Shown here in pieces: positions 52,915-62,317 of a stretch of 64,000 bases of DNA. The stretch lies in contig NZ_JAGQCE010000001.1 of the NCBI RefSeq assembly GCF_024345995.1, positions 434,001 to 498,000 of the forward strand. The letters are read 5' to 3'. Within the stretch, counting starts at the first letter, position 1, and each line of letters opens with the position of its first letter. The stretch is from Synechococcus sp. Cruz-7E5 (GTDB taxonomy: Bacteria > Cyanobacteriota > Cyanobacteriia > PCC-6307 > Cyanobiaceae). Position numbers and translations under genes: made by a program. The notes below the pieces were generated by a model, which was not told where the DNA came from, made no database searches, and saw nothing but the letters and a program-made list of their open reading frames with translations.

Positions 52915-53681
52915 ACCCTCCGTCTTCCCCGCGCGTGAGCCCCAGCCTGCCCAGACCCTGGAGCCCGATTCCCATCCAGGACACAGCCGAACCGCTGATC
53001 CCCCTGCCGAGGCAGCTGCTGCGCCTTGAGCCCCACCCCTACACGTCGCTGGGGGCGCCCTACGGCGCCGGCTGCAGCCCCTTCCAGCTGCGCAGCGGTG
53101 TGGTGGAACGCCTGCTGGTGGCCCAGGGCGAGCTGAAGCGCGGGCACGGTGATTGGTGCCTGGCGATCTTCGATGGCTGGAGGCCCGTGCGGGTGCAGCA
53201 GTTCATGGTGGAGCACACGATCGCCAGCGAATGCCGCCGGCTGGGAGTGGACCCCCGGCAGAGCGGGCCCGAGCTGGAGGCGGTGACGGCGGAGGTGGGC
53301 CGCTTCTGGGCCCCCCCCAGCCTGGATCCGGCGACACCGCCGCCCCACAGCACCGGCGGAGCGGTGGATCTCACCCTGGCGACCTCATGGGGCGAACCGC
53401 TTGATCTGGGCGGGGAGATCGATGCGATCGGAGCTGTCTCGGAGCCCGATCACTACGACCCGGCGCGGAGATCGCAACGCCTGGATGGCGGCGGGGTGTC
53501 AAGGGCGCTCGAGCTGGAGTGGCACCGGCGGCGCGGCCTGTTGCGCGAGGTGATGGCAGCAGCCGGATTCGCCCAGCACCCCAACGAGTGGTGGCACTTC
53601 AGCCACGGCGACCAGCTCTGGGCCTGGCGGCAGGGAGCGGCGGCCGCGATCTATGGCGGCTGGGATCCGGGCAGGGGCTGA
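52911..53681 (+). CDS. D-alanyl-D-alanine dipeptidase-like (VanX/DdpX, M15D)
   Basis: This 256-residue zinc dipeptidase of the VanX family cleaves free D-Ala-D-Ala. The metal and catalytic motifs are visible: PHSTGGAVDLTLATSWG (the H and D ligands) and, at the C-terminus, NEWWHFSHGDQLW (catalytic Glu and the third His ligand). WCLAIFDGWRPVRVQQFMVE carries the conserved arginine. The role may be recycling of wall dipeptide, not antibiotic resistance, since no VanHA genes are here. The start TTG 52911 overlaps the recG stop; GTG 52935 is an alternative. Confidence 0.9.
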   Translation: MNPPSSPRVSPSLPRPWSPIPIQDTAEPLIPLPRQLLRLEPHPYTSLGAPYGAGCSPFQLRSGVVERLLVAQGELKRGHGDWCLAIFDGWRPVRVQQFMVEHTIASECRRLGVDPRQSGPELEAVTAEVGRFWAPPSLDPATPPPHSTGGAVDLTLATSWGEPLDLGGEIDAIGAVSEPDHYDPARRSQRLDGGGVSRALELEWHRRRGLLREVMAAAGFAQHPNEWWHFSHGDQLWAWRQGAAAAIYGGWDPGRG

Positions 53682-54028
53682 CGCTGCAGCTCCCGCCAGA
53701 TGCGATCGGCTTCCTCCCGGCTGATCCTGTTCTCGTTGGCGCAGCGCTTCAAGCTGGCCTCGCCCAGTTCCAGCTGCATCTGACGCAGACGTTGCAGCAC
53801 CTGCGGGGGTTGATCCGCGAATTGCAGCAGCTGGTTCCGGTAAGCCTTGAGCAGGTGCTCCGCCCGGCAGGTGTCGCCATCGGGCTGATAGATCTTGACT
53901 GGCGTCTTCGGGGGTGGCGCCATCGTGCGGGCCCCCAGTGGGGATCCCCAGGGGCTGAGCGCCACCATGGCCAGGCTGGCGGAGCCCAGCAGCAGGCTGG
54001 CAAGACAGGACCGCACAGGAGCCGTCAT
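53651..54028 (-). CDS. Small exported hypothetical protein
   Basis: This 125-residue protein has a signal peptide (CLASLLLGSASLAMVALSP) and a mature part with VKIYQPDGDTCRAEHLLKAY, then LRQMQLELGEASLKRCANEN and SREEADRIWRELQ. Two cysteines could pair. It looks like a helical periplasmic or lumenal protein, family unknown. Its start overlaps the sir stop by one base, so it may be expressed with sir. The 3' end overlaps the convergent VanX-like gene by 31 bases. Confidence 0.62.
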   Translation of the reverse strand: MTAPVRSCLASLLLGSASLAMVALSPWGSPLGARTMAPPPKTPVKIYQPDGDTCRAEHLLKAYRNQLLQFADQPPQVLQRLRQMQLELGEASLKRCANENRISREEADRIWRELQRQPLPGSQPP

Positions 54029-55860
54029 CAGCTCTCGGAAGGGAGCAGCGCCTGAATCCGCTCAGCGCCAAGGCTGGAGACGAACTGGCCGAAACTCCGG
54101 CGCCCGCCATTGCTCTTCCAGCTCAGCAGCAGGGGCTCCAGGGTGGTCTCCAGATCCACAAGGGGCATGCGCTCCAGGTACGGAGCCGCCAGCTGGGTGA
54201 GGTTGGGGGTGCCGCCCAGCCAGAGCTGGTACTGCTCCACGCCGCTGCCCACCAGTCCCACTTCGGCCATGTAAGGCCTGGCGCAGCCATTCGGGCAACC
54301 AGTCATCCTCACCAGCAGCGGCCGCTCGATGCCGAGCCGTACCAGCAGGGCCTCCAGGCGCTCGAGCACCGCCGGCAGAATTCGCTCCGATTCGGTGATC
54401 GCCAGACCGCAGGTGGGCAGGGCCGGGCAGGCGATGGCATGGCGCGCCAGCAAAGACGGTGCTTCCGGCGTCGCGAAGCCGAGTGCCGCCAGGGCCTGCT
54501 TCACACTGCTGCGCTGAGAGGTCCCGATCGAGCAGAGCAGCAGGTCCTGGTTGGGGGTGAGCCGCACCTCCAGCTGGTAGGTCTCGACCAGGCGCCGCAG
54601 GCCGCGCTTGCGCTCACCCTCGAGCCGGCCACAGAGCAGGGGGAGCCCTACGAACCAGAGCCCAAGGTTCTGGCGGTGCCAACCCAGATAGTCGTCCAGG
54701 CGAGGCTTAGGTTCTGCCCGCAGGGGCTTGATCGGCGCCTCCAGGTAACGGCCGAGCTCCTGGCGGAACCAGTCGACCCCGCGGTCCTGGATCAGATATT
54801 TCATGCGGGCATGGCGCCGCTGCTCCCGGTCGCCGTAGTCGCGCTGGAGGGCCACGATTGCCTGCACCAGATCAAGCACATGCTCAGCCTCCACGTAGCC
54901 GAGGGGATCGGCTGTGCGAGCGAAGGTTTCGTCCTTGTTGTGGGTACGGCCCATACCACCGCCCACATAGACGTTGCAGCCACGCAGACGGCCGGAGGGG
55001 TCGGTGAAGGCCACCAGGCCAATGTCCTGGGTGAGCAGATCAACAGAGTTGTCGCCCGGCACGGTGACGGCCACCTTGAACTTGCGGGGAAGATAGGAGC
55101 CTCCGTAGAGCGGCTCGTTGGGGTCTCCGCTGAATCCAGCCCCCTGCAGCTGCCGCTGACGCGCGCGCTTCACTGCTGCTGCGGGCTTGAAGCGGTAGCT
55201 GTGGTCGCCATCCACCCAGAGATCCAGATACGACCCCTCAGCCGCCAGAGGGGCGATCAGGTCGGCGATCTCATCGGCCAGACGCCTGGCGGCGGGATAG
55301 CCCCCCTTCTCGAAGGGTGCGGCCGGGGCCATCACGTTGCGGTTGATGTCACCACAGGCGGCGAGGGTGGAGCCCATCGAGCGCACGATCGTGCCGATCA
55401 CCTCACGGATGTCGGCCTTGGCGATGCCATGCATCTGGAAGGCCTGGCGGGTGGTGACGCGCAGGGTGCCATTGCCGAGCCGATCGGCGAGATCGTCCAT
55501 GGCCAGATACAGGGGCACCGGAATGCGGCCAGCCGGGCTGCGCAGGCGCAGCATCATCTGCCAGTCCTTCTCCTGGCCCTTCTGGCGGTTGTCGCGGTTG
55601 TCCTGCTGGTAACTGCCATGGAACTTGAGGATCTGAACGGCCCCATCGGTGAAGAAGGGCTTGTCGTTCTCCAGTTCGGTGGCCAGTGGCTCCTTGAGGT
55701 AATCGCTGGCTGCCTTCAGCCTCTCGAATTTGCTGGGGGGCTTGATTGCACTGCCGTTGGTGGCCGGAGAGGATCGAGAGGCTGCATCCGCAGCGTCGGT
55801 TTCAACCTTGGTGCGGCCGGATCCCGACGACTTGACTTGACGTTCGGGGGTGAGAGTCAC
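54028..55860 (-). CDS. sir: Ferredoxin-sulfite reductase
   Basis: Sir reduces sulfite to sulfide with six electrons from ferredoxin, the last step of assimilatory sulfate reduction. The 610-residue protein contains RVTTRQAFQMHGIAKADIRE, NVMAPAAPF, and the siroheme/4Fe-4S cysteines ACPALPTCGLAITESER and MTGCPNGCARPYMAEVGLVG. The N-terminus before SKFERLKAASDYLKEPLATE is a Ser/Ala/Asp-rich tail of about 45 residues. GTG 55860 (VTLTPERQ) is the preferred start; GTG 55929 is possible. Divergent from glyS. Confidence 0.96.
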   Translation of the reverse strand: MTLTPERQVKSSGSGRTKVETDAADAASRSSPATNGSAIKPPSKFERLKAASDYLKEPLATELENDKPFFTDGAVQILKFHGSYQQDNRDNRQKGQEKDWQMMLRLRSPAGRIPVPLYLAMDDLADRLGNGTLRVTTRQAFQMHGIAKADIREVIGTIVRSMGSTLAACGDINRNVMAPAAPFEKGGYPAARRLADEIADLIAPLAAEGSYLDLWVDGDHSYRFKPAAAVKRARQRQLQGAGFSGDPNEPLYGGSYLPRKFKVAVTVPGDNSVDLLTQDIGLVAFTDPSGRLRGCNVYVGGGMGRTHNKDETFARTADPLGYVEAEHVLDLVQAIVALQRDYGDREQRRHARMKYLIQDRGVDWFRQELGRYLEAPIKPLRAEPKPRLDDYLGWHRQNLGLWFVGLPLLCGRLEGERKRGLRRLVETYQLEVRLTPNQDLLLCSIGTSQRSSVKQALAALGFATPEAPSLLARHAIACPALPTCGLAITESERILPAVLERLEALLVRLGIERPLLVRMTGCPNGCARPYMAEVGLVGSGVEQYQLWLGGTPNLTQLAAPYLERMPLVDLETTLEPLLLSWKSNGGRRSFGQFVSSLGAERIQALLPSES

Positions 55861-55948
55861 GGCAGAGGCACCAGCGTCATTCGAAGGTAGCGAAGCAGGG
55901 TGAGGCTGACGGGCTTTCAATACAGTCACAGGCTGCTGAGCTGTGCGA

Positions 55949-58117
55949 GTGGCCACGTTCCTGCTTGAAATCGGAACCGAAGAACTGCCGGCCGATTTCG
56001 CGCGCCTGGCCCTGCCGCAACTGGAACAGCAGGTGCGACACGACCTGGCCGCCCAGCGCCTGCCCCATGGCCTGGTGGAGGCCACCGGCACACCGCGGCG
56101 TCTGGTGGTGCGCGTCGCCGATCTGCCCCTGCGCCAGCAGGACCTGGCTGAGGAACGCAAGGGCCCCCCGGGGGCACAGGCATTCATCGACGGGCAACCG
56201 GGGCCGGCCGCCATCGGGTTCGCCAACCGCTGTGGCGTCGATCCAGCCAGCCTTGAGCTGAGGGACACCCCCAAGGGCCCCTTCGTTTTCGCCCGCATCC
56301 TGCAGCCGGGCCGACCCAGCGAAGAGGTGCTGGCGGAGCGCATCCCGGCCTGGATCACCGCCCTGCAGGGGAGACGCTTCATGCGCTGGGGCGAGGGGGA
56401 GCTGCGTTTCAGCCGCCCGATTCGCTGGCTGGTGGCCCTGCTTGATCAGCAGGTGATTCCCGTGGTGCTGGAGGGCAGTGATCCCTTGATAAGCAGCGGC
56501 CGGATCAGCCGTGGCCACCGGTTGTCGGAGGACACCCTCACCATCCCCGACGCCAGCCTTCACAGCGAGCTGCTGGCTGAAGCCGGTGTGCTGGTGGAAC
56601 GCCAGCAGCGGGCCATCTGGATCCGCCAGCAGGTGCTCGCGGCTGCCAGCGCCGCCCAGGCACGGCCTGATTTCCCCGAAGAACTTTTCGAGGAACTGGT
56701 GGATCTGGTGGAAAGTCCCAGCCTGATCGAGGGTTCCGTGGAGAAGCGTTTCCTCGACCTGCCGCCGGAGGTGCTGAGCACGGTGATGCGCAGCCACCAG
56801 CGCTACGTGCCCCTGCGCCGCCTGGAAGCGGCGGCGGATCCCCTGGCCCTGTCGGCCCAGGCCAGCCTGCTGCCCAGATTCATCTGTGTGGGCAACGGCT
56901 TGCCGGAAGCAGTCGCCACGGTGCGGCGTGGCAATGAGCGGGTGCTCAAGGCCCGTCTGGCCGATGCGGAGTTCTTTCTCCAGGCCGACCGCGCCATCAG
57001 CTGCGAGGAACGGCGGGAGCGGCTCGGGAGTGTAACCTTCGCCGAAGGGCTGGGCAGCTTGCTCGATCGCAGTGATCGCCTGTACTGGCTGAGCGATCTG
57101 CTGCTGCAGCAACTCTCACTGACACCGGAACATCAGGAGGCGGCCTTGCGGGCCGCGCATCTGTGCAAGCACGATCTGGTCAGTCAGATGGTGGGGGAAT
57201 TCCCCGAACTGCAGGGGGTGATGGGAGCCAAGTACGCCCTGGCGGAGGGGGAATCCAGGGCCACGGCCCTGGCTGTGCTGGAGCACTACCTGCCGCGGGG
57301 AGCCGGAGATCTGCCACCCAGCTCCGATGCCGGGGCGGTGGTGGCCCTGGCTGAGCGCCTGGAGCTGCTGCTGAGCATCTATGCCAAGGGAGAGCGGCCA
57401 AGCGGATCGTCAGATCCCTATGCCCTGCGCCGGGCCGGCAACGGCGTACTGCAAATACTTTGGGAGCGAGGCTGGTCGCTGGATCTGATCAACCTGCTGA
57501 AGCAGGCCAGCGCCCGCTGGGCCCAGCTGTTGCCCGATCTGCAGCTCGAGGCCCCCTCACTCGCCCGCGAGCTGGTGGAAGCCCTGCGCCTGCGCATGGT
57601 CTCCCTGTTCGATGAAGAAGGCTTCGACACAGACCTGGTCCAGGCCGTGGCCGGGAATGGGGTGCCAGCCGAGCGACTGCTGGGTGATCCGATCGACGCA
57701 CGCAAGCGCCTGGCCCTGCTGGCCCAGCTCCGCATGGACGGCCAGCTGGCACCTGTACAGGCCGTTGTTCAGCGGGCGGCGCGGCTGGCGGTGAAAGGGG
57801 ATCTGCCGACCGGCATGTTCAGCCCAGGAGAGGTGGTGGATCCTGGGCTGTTCAGCTCCCCCAGCGAAAAGGGCATGTTGCAGGTGCTGATGGAGCTGGT
57901 GCCGATCCTGGCTGTTGACGACGGGGAAACCCGATACCGCCTGCTGGCCAACAAGCTGGCGGAGGGGTCTGAGGCTCTCTCTGCCTTCTTCGATGGCGCC
58001 AGCAGTGTGATGGTTATGTGCGACGACCTGGCAGTGCGCCGCAACCGCCTGAACATGCTGGCGGTACTGCGCAACCAGGCCAGCGCACTGGCCGATTTCA
58101 GCAAGCTGAGCAGCTGA
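55949..58117 (+). CDS. glyS: Glycyl-tRNA synthetase beta subunit
   Basis: GlyS is the tRNA-binding beta subunit of the alpha2beta2 bacterial glycyl-tRNA synthetase. The 722-residue protein begins VATFLLEIGTEELPADFARL, the nearly invariant GlyS start. It has TPRRLVVRVADLPLRQQDL, FMRWGEGELRFSRPIRWLVA, VMRSHQRYVPLRR and the HD-like VSQMVGEFPELQGVMGAKYA. The start is GTG 55949; another GTG two codons earlier (55943) is equally possible. The catalytic alpha subunit glyQ is not in the window. Its stop lies inside a 16-bp hairpin shared with chlP. Confidence 0.96.
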   Translation: MATFLLEIGTEELPADFARLALPQLEQQVRHDLAAQRLPHGLVEATGTPRRLVVRVADLPLRQQDLAEERKGPPGAQAFIDGQPGPAAIGFANRCGVDPASLELRDTPKGPFVFARILQPGRPSEEVLAERIPAWITALQGRRFMRWGEGELRFSRPIRWLVALLDQQVIPVVLEGSDPLISSGRISRGHRLSEDTLTIPDASLHSELLAEAGVLVERQQRAIWIRQQVLAAASAAQARPDFPEELFEELVDLVESPSLIEGSVEKRFLDLPPEVLSTVMRSHQRYVPLRRLEAAADPLALSAQASLLPRFICVGNGLPEAVATVRRGNERVLKARLADAEFFLQADRAISCEERRERLGSVTFAEGLGSLLDRSDRLYWLSDLLLQQLSLTPEHQEAALRAAHLCKHDLVSQMVGEFPELQGVMGAKYALAEGESRATALAVLEHYLPRGAGDLPPSSDAGAVVALAERLELLLSIYAKGERPSGSSDPYALRRAGNGVLQILWERGWSLDLINLLKQASARWAQLLPDLQLEAPSLARELVEALRLRMVSLFDEEGFDTDLVQAVAGNGVPAERLLGDPIDARKRLALLAQLRMDGQLAPVQAVVQRAARLAVKGDLPTGMFSPGEVVDPGLFSSPSEKGMLQVLMELVPILAVDDGETRYRLLANKLAEGSEALSAFFDGASSVMVMCDDLAVRRNRLNMLAVLRNQASALADFSKLSS

Positions 58118-58143
58118 GGTTGGACAGCCTCAGCTGCTCAGCT
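58104..58143. terminator. Perfect 16-bp hairpin shared by glyS and chlP stops
   Basis: AGCTGAGCAGCTGAGG (58104-58119) and CCTCAGCTGCTCAGCT (58128-58143) are exact complements around the loop TTGGACAG. The left arm contains the glyS stop (58115-58117) and the right arm the chlP stop (58138-58140). It is placed to act in both directions between convergent genes. There is no long T-run on either side, so an intrinsic terminator is likely but not certain. Confidence 0.75.
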
Positions 58144-59544
58144 CTTGGCCGTCAGCGCGGGCTCCCGCTCCTCACTGACCTGAGGGTCGGCGACCACGGG
58201 CCTGGCCAAAGGCTTGCGCCTGGCTTGGCCCACTCCCTGCTGCTGCTCTGATTCCTGGGCCAGGCTGGCCAGCCAGGCTTCCATTTCTTCGGGGCTGCGC
58301 ACCACGCTGGGCACAGGCTTATACGACTGAGGGGCCAGGGCATTGCCGCGCAGCACGGCACCGAGGGTGAGCAGGGTGAGCTTGATCTGCTGCCAGGGGT
58401 TCATCATGACCACCCGCTTGTAGAGATAGCTGTCGAAGGTGAGCCGTTGCACGTCCTTGTCGTCACACATCTCGACGAAGGCTTCGCGGGCCGCATCGTT
58501 GCGATAAAAGATGTTCTGAAGGATTTCCAGCACCTTGTAGGTGGCGCCGTACTGCTTGTCCCACTTACGTATGTAGACCTTAAGGTCAGCTTCGCTGGGA
58601 ATCTTGGCTCCGGAGGCACTGGCAGCAACGATCTGCTCAGCACACATACGGCCGCTCTTGGCGGCGAAGTAGATCCCTTCACCTGAACTCTTGGTGACGT
58701 AGCCGGCGGCATCTCCCACCAAGGCCATGCGGCCCACGACACGACGGGGCCGCGGATGCTCGGGAATCGGGTGGGCCTCCACCTTGATCACTTCACCGTG
58801 CAGCAGACGGGCACTGGCCCGCTTACGGATGCCCTTCTGCAGGCTTTTGATCAGAGCCTGATTCTTCTGCATCGTTCCCGTACCCACTGCCACGTGGTCG
58901 TACTTGGGGAAGACCCATGCATAGAAATCGGGGGAGACATCGGTGCCGACATACATTTCCGCCAGATCCTCGTAGTAGCTCATCTCCTCCTTGGGCAGGC
59001 GTATGCGCTCCTGGAAAGCGATAGCCACGTTGTAATCACCAGCGTCCATGGCCTTGGCCACCCGGCTGTTGGCACCATCGGCACCGACGATCAGATCCAC
59101 CTCAAGGCTCTTGATCTCGCCGGTAGGGCCACCGCCGGAGTAGTCGGCGTACTGGAGGGTGTAAGGACCCTGACGGGCAGAGCCGGTGTCGATCGACTGA
59201 ACCAGACCATTGACCAGATGGGCACCGAGCTCGGCGGCACGGTTGCGCAGGAAACCATCAAGGATTTCCCGGCGGCACATGCCGATGTATTCGTCCTCGT
59301 TTTCAAGATGGATATCCACCTCACGATTGGAGGGGGAAATCATGCGCATGTTGCGAACCTTGCGATCGATGATCGACTCTGGAAGATCGAATTCATCGAC
59401 CATGCAGAGCGGAATCGCACCACCGCAGGGCTTGGCATTGTCAAGCTTGCGCTCGAAGAGCCAGGTTTCGATTCCTGCCTTCGCTAGCACTTCGGCTGCG
59501 CAGGAACCGCTCGGGCCGCCACCCACCACTGCGACTCGCAACAT
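58138..59544 (-). CDS. chlP: Geranylgeranyl reductase ChlP
   Basis: ChlP reduces geranylgeranyl groups to phytyl for chlorophyll a and tocopherol. The 468-residue FAD enzyme starts MLRVAVVGGGPSGSCAAEVL (dinucleotide fold). It then has ERKLDNAKPCGGAIPLCMVD, VGADGANSRVAKAMDAG, and VGDAAGYVTKSSGEGIYFAA. The C-terminal 50 residues (from about 420) are a Gln/Ala-rich tail. ATG 59544 places the FAD loop at residue 8. It converges with glyS through a strong hairpin and is divergent from a VanY-like gene. Confidence 0.95.
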   Translation of the reverse strand: MLRVAVVGGGPSGSCAAEVLAKAGIETWLFERKLDNAKPCGGAIPLCMVDEFDLPESIIDRKVRNMRMISPSNREVDIHLENEDEYIGMCRREILDGFLRNRAAELGAHLVNGLVQSIDTGSARQGPYTLQYADYSGGGPTGEIKSLEVDLIVGADGANSRVAKAMDAGDYNVAIAFQERIRLPKEEMSYYEDLAEMYVGTDVSPDFYAWVFPKYDHVAVGTGTMQKNQALIKSLQKGIRKRASARLLHGEVIKVEAHPIPEHPRPRRVVGRMALVGDAAGYVTKSSGEGIYFAAKSGRMCAEQIVAASASGAKIPSEADLKVYIRKWDKQYGATYKVLEILQNIFYRNDAAREAFVEMCDDKDVQRLTFDSYLYKRVVMMNPWQQIKLTLLTLGAVLRGNALAPQSYKPVPSVVRSPEEMEAWLASLAQESEQQQGVGQARRKPLARPVVADPQVSEEREPALTAKS

Positions 59545-59663
59545 CTTGAAACCTGCTCCGCGGGAATGATCCTTGAGCGCGAAGCTAACACCCACGCTCG
59601 GCGTGATGTTGATCAAGCCAGGGCTGACATCTACGATTGTGACGAAGTTTGTTACGAGGTTGC

Positions 59664-60410
59664 GTGCCACCGCGAAGGCCGCAGCGCCTGAAGCGCAGCG
59701 AACAGCGCGAGGATCTGCCGGTGGCGCGCCGCACCCTGCCCGAGGCCCGTGGCCGAAGGAGCCTGCTCAAGCCTGTGGCCACCACGACCGTCGTACTGCT
59801 GATGTTGACGGCAGGCGGGGTGCTGCTCTTCCTCCAGCCCCTGAGGCTCTGGCTGGCGCCACCACCGGTGCCTGGTCTGGAGGCGCGCCAGAGCCCCGAC
59901 GGTCGCCTGCTGGGTCACTTTCCCTATCCAGAAGCGGCCGCCAGCAGCCTGGAAGCGGTGGCCCCTGGCCTGAAGCTGAGACCGGAGGCTGCCAGAGCCC
60001 TGCTGGCCATGCAGCGCGCCGCCACCGCCGAGGGCGTCGACCTGCGGCTGCTCAGCGCCTTTCGCTCGATCGAACTGCAGAAGGGCATCTTCTTTGATGT
60101 CAAAGCCGAGCGGAACCAAAGCGCCCAGGAACGTGCCGAGGTGAGTGCGCCGCCCGGGTTTTCAGAGCACAGCACCGGCTATGCGGTCGATCTGGGCGAC
60201 GGCGCCGCCCCCCAGAGCCATCTGAGCGAAGGGTTCGATCGCACCGCCGCCTTCCGCTGGCTTGAGGCCAATGCCAATCGCTTCCACTACCAGCTGTCCT
60301 TTCCCAGGGGAAACAGCCAGGGGGTGAGCTACGAGCCCTGGCACTGGCGCTACGAGGGATCGCTGGAGGCCTTGCGCCTGTTCGAGCCGGCCCGTCAGCT
60401 GGGCCGTTGA
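59664..60410 (+). CDS. D-alanyl-D-alanine carboxypeptidase (VanY/M15B)
   Basis: This 248-residue membrane-anchored zinc carboxypeptidase trims the terminal D-Ala of wall stem peptides. The N-terminal helix is TTTVVLLMLTAGGVLLFLQP. The M15B motifs are LLSAFRSIELQK, FSEHSTGYAVDLGD (H and D zinc ligands) and YEPWHWRYEG (catalytic Glu and third ligand His). GTG 59664 is used; GTG 59721 gives a shorter cytosolic tail and is equally good. It is divergent from chlP and upstream of typA. Confidence 0.88.
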   Translation: MPPRRPQRLKRSEQREDLPVARRTLPEARGRRSLLKPVATTTVVLLMLTAGGVLLFLQPLRLWLAPPPVPGLEARQSPDGRLLGHFPYPEAAASSLEAVAPGLKLRPEAARALLAMQRAATAEGVDLRLLSAFRSIELQKGIFFDVKAERNQSAQERAEVSAPPGFSEHSTGYAVDLGDGAAPQSHLSEGFDRTAAFRWLEANANRFHYQLSFPRGNSQGVSYEPWHWRYEGSLEALRLFEPARQLGR

Positions 60411-60423
60411 ACCAGTTGAGCCT

Positions 60424-60452
60424 TTGGCTTCAAGGAGGTGCTGGGATAAGAT
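60424..60452 (+). promoter_or_regulatory. Candidate sigma-70 type promoter of typA
   Basis: TTGGCT (60424-60429), a 17-base spacer, and TAAGAT (60447-60452) match the -35/-10 spacing, each with four of six consensus bases. The -10 is in an AT-rich patch of otherwise GC-rich DNA. Transcription would start near 60459, just before a stem-loop. The spacer contains AAGGAGGTG, a strong ribosome-binding sequence, so part of this region might instead serve translation of a short upstream frame. Confidence 0.45.
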
Positions 60453-60463
60453 GATGGATTGTT

Positions 60464-60481
60464 GCAACCGGTTTCGGTTGC
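60464..60481 (+). promoter_or_regulatory. Stem-loop in the typA leader
   Basis: GCAACCG (60464-60470) pairs exactly with CGGTTGC (60475-60481) around GTTT. It would sit at the very 5' end of a transcript from the candidate promoter, about 30 bases before the typA start, with a purine-rich AAGAGAGAGA ribosome site in between. It may protect the mRNA or modulate initiation, perhaps with temperature, as TypA is a stress GTPase; this is inference. Confidence 0.4.
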
Positions 60482-60511
60482 TGCGGACAAGATTAAGAGA
60501 GAGAATCCTGT

Positions 60512-62317
60512 ATGAGCGCCAATCAGAGCGCACCGATCCGCAACATCGCGATCATTGCCCACGTTGACCACGGCAAGACCACCCTGGTGGATGCCCTGCT
60601 TCAGCAATCGGGCATCTTCCGCGAAGGGGAGGCCGTGCCCACCTGCGTGATGGACTCCAACGACCTGGAACGCGAACGCGGCATCACGATTCTCTCCAAG
60701 AACACCGCCGTCGACTACGCCGGCATCCGCATCAACATCGTCGACACCCCTGGCCACGCTGACTTCGGCGGAGAAGTGGAGCGGGTGCTGGGCATGGTCG
60801 ATGGGGCGCTGCTGATCGTGGACGCCAACGAGGGGCCGATGCCCCAGACCCGTTTCGTGCTCAAGAAAGCCCTCGAGCAGGGTCTGCGCCCGATCGTGTT
60901 CGTCAACAAGATCGACCGGGCACGGGTGGACCCAGAGCAGGCCGTGGACAAGGTGCTCGACCTGTTCCTGGAGCTGGGAGCCGACGACGACCAGTGTGAT
61001 TTCACCTACCTCTTCGGCAGCGGCATGGGCGGTTACGCCAAGCCCGACATGGCCACGGAGAGTGAAACGATGAAGCCGCTCTTCGACGCCATCCTGCGCC
61101 ATGTGCCGCCACCGGTCGGGGATCCCGAGAAGCCGCTGCAGCTGCAGGTAACCACCCTCGATTATTCGGACTTCCTCGGCCGGATCATGATCGGCCGGAT
61201 CCACAACGGCACGATCAAGGCCGGCCAGAGTGCGGCGCTGATTCGAGACGACGGCAGCATCAAGCGTGGCCGCATCAGCAAGTTGCTGGGCTTCGAAGGT
61301 CTGGCCAGGGTGGAGATCGCCGAGGCGCGCGCCGGTGACCTGGTGGCAGTGGCCGGTTTCGATGAGGTGAACATCGGCGAGACCATCGCCTGCCCCGATC
61401 ACCCCGAAGCCCTGCCGCTGATCCGGGTGGATGAACCCACCCTCCAGATGACCTTTGTGGTCAACGATTCTCCCTTCGCCGGCAAGGAAGGCAAGTTCGT
61501 CACCAGTCGCCAGCTGCGTGATCGCCTGCAGAAGGAGCTGCTCACCAACGTGGCCCTGCGGGTCGAGGACACCGATTCCCCAGACCGCTTCGCCGTCAGC
61601 GGCCGTGGTGAACTCCACCTCGGCATCCTGATCGAGACCATGCGCCGGGAAGGCTTCGAATTTCAGGTGTCCCAGCCCCAGGTGATCTTCCGCACCATCG
61701 ATGGCACCCCCTGCGAACCAGTGGAAACCCTGGTGATGGATGTCCCCGAAGATGCTGTCGGCAGCTGCATCGAGAAGCTGGGGATGCGCAAGGGCGAGAT
61801 GCAGAACATGGAAACCGGCAGTGATGGCCGCACCCAGCTGGAGTTCGTCGTTCCGGCGCGGGGCCTGATCGGCTTCCGTGGAGAGTTCGTGCGGGCCACC
61901 CGGGGGGAGGGGATCATGAGCCACTCCTTCTTTGAGTACCGCCCGATGCAGGGCGATTTCGACGCTCGCCGCAACGGGGTCCTGATTGCCTTCGAGGAGG
62001 GCACAGCCACCTTCTATGCCCTCAAGGGTGCCGAAGACCGTGGCCAGTTCTTCATCACTCCCGGCACCAAGGTATACAAGGGCATGATCGTCGGCGAGCA
62101 CAACCGACCGCCCGACCTTGAACTCAACGTTTGCAAGGCAAAGCAGGTCACCAACATCCGCTCGGCTGGTGCTGAGGTGCTCGACACCCTGCAGTCGCCG
62201 ATCCAGATGACCCTGGAGCGAGCCCTGGAATACATCGGACCTGATGAGATGCTCGAGGTGACGCCGGAATCGATCAGGCTGCGCAAACTGCCTGCGAAAA
62301 AGCCCGCCAAGCGTTGA
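60512..62317 (+). CDS. typA: Ribosome-binding translational GTPase TypA/BipA
   Basis: TypA/BipA is an EF-G-like GTPase that binds 70S ribosomes and helps growth under cold and other stress. The 601-residue protein begins with the G1 [20 protein letters not shown]. It has G2-G3 [17 protein letters not shown] and [17 protein letters not shown], and G4 [17 protein letters not shown]. The C-terminal TypA-specific domain shows [20 protein letters not shown] and [20 protein letters not shown]. It overlaps the DUF309 gene by four bases. Confidence 0.98.
   Translation: MSANQSAPIRNIAIIAHVDHGKTTLVDALLQQSGIFREGEAVPTCVMDSNDLERERGITILSKNTAVDYAGIRINIVDTPGHADFGGEVERVLGMVDGALLIVDANEGPMPQTRFVLKKALEQGLRPIVFVNKIDRARVDPEQAVDKVLDLFLELGADDDQCDFTYLFGSGMGGYAKPDMATESETMKPLFDAILRHVPPPVGDPEKPLQLQVTTLDYSDFLGRIMIGRIHNGTIKAGQSAALIRDDGSIKRGRISKLLGFEGLARVEIAEARAGDLVAVAGFDEVNIGETIACPDHPEALPLIRVDEPTLQMTFVVNDSPFAGKEGKFVTSRQLRDRLQKELLTNVALRVEDTDSPDRFAVSGRGELHLGILIETMRREGFEFQVSQPQVIFRTIDGTPCEPVETLVMDVPEDAVGSCIEKLGMRKGEMQNMETGSDGRTQLEFVVPARGLIGFRGEFVRATRGEGIMSHSFFEYRPMQGDFDARRNGVLIAFEEGTATFYALKGAEDRGQFFITPGTKVYKGMIVGEHNRPPDLELNVCKAKQVTNIRSAGAEVLDTLQSPIQMTLERALEYIGPDEMLEVTPESIRLRKLPAKKPAKR

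Noticed and set aside
52911-53681. Vancomycin resistance gene
   Set aside because: The VanX-like enzyme has no van ligase, dehydrogenase or regulators around it, so a wall-recycling role is more likely.
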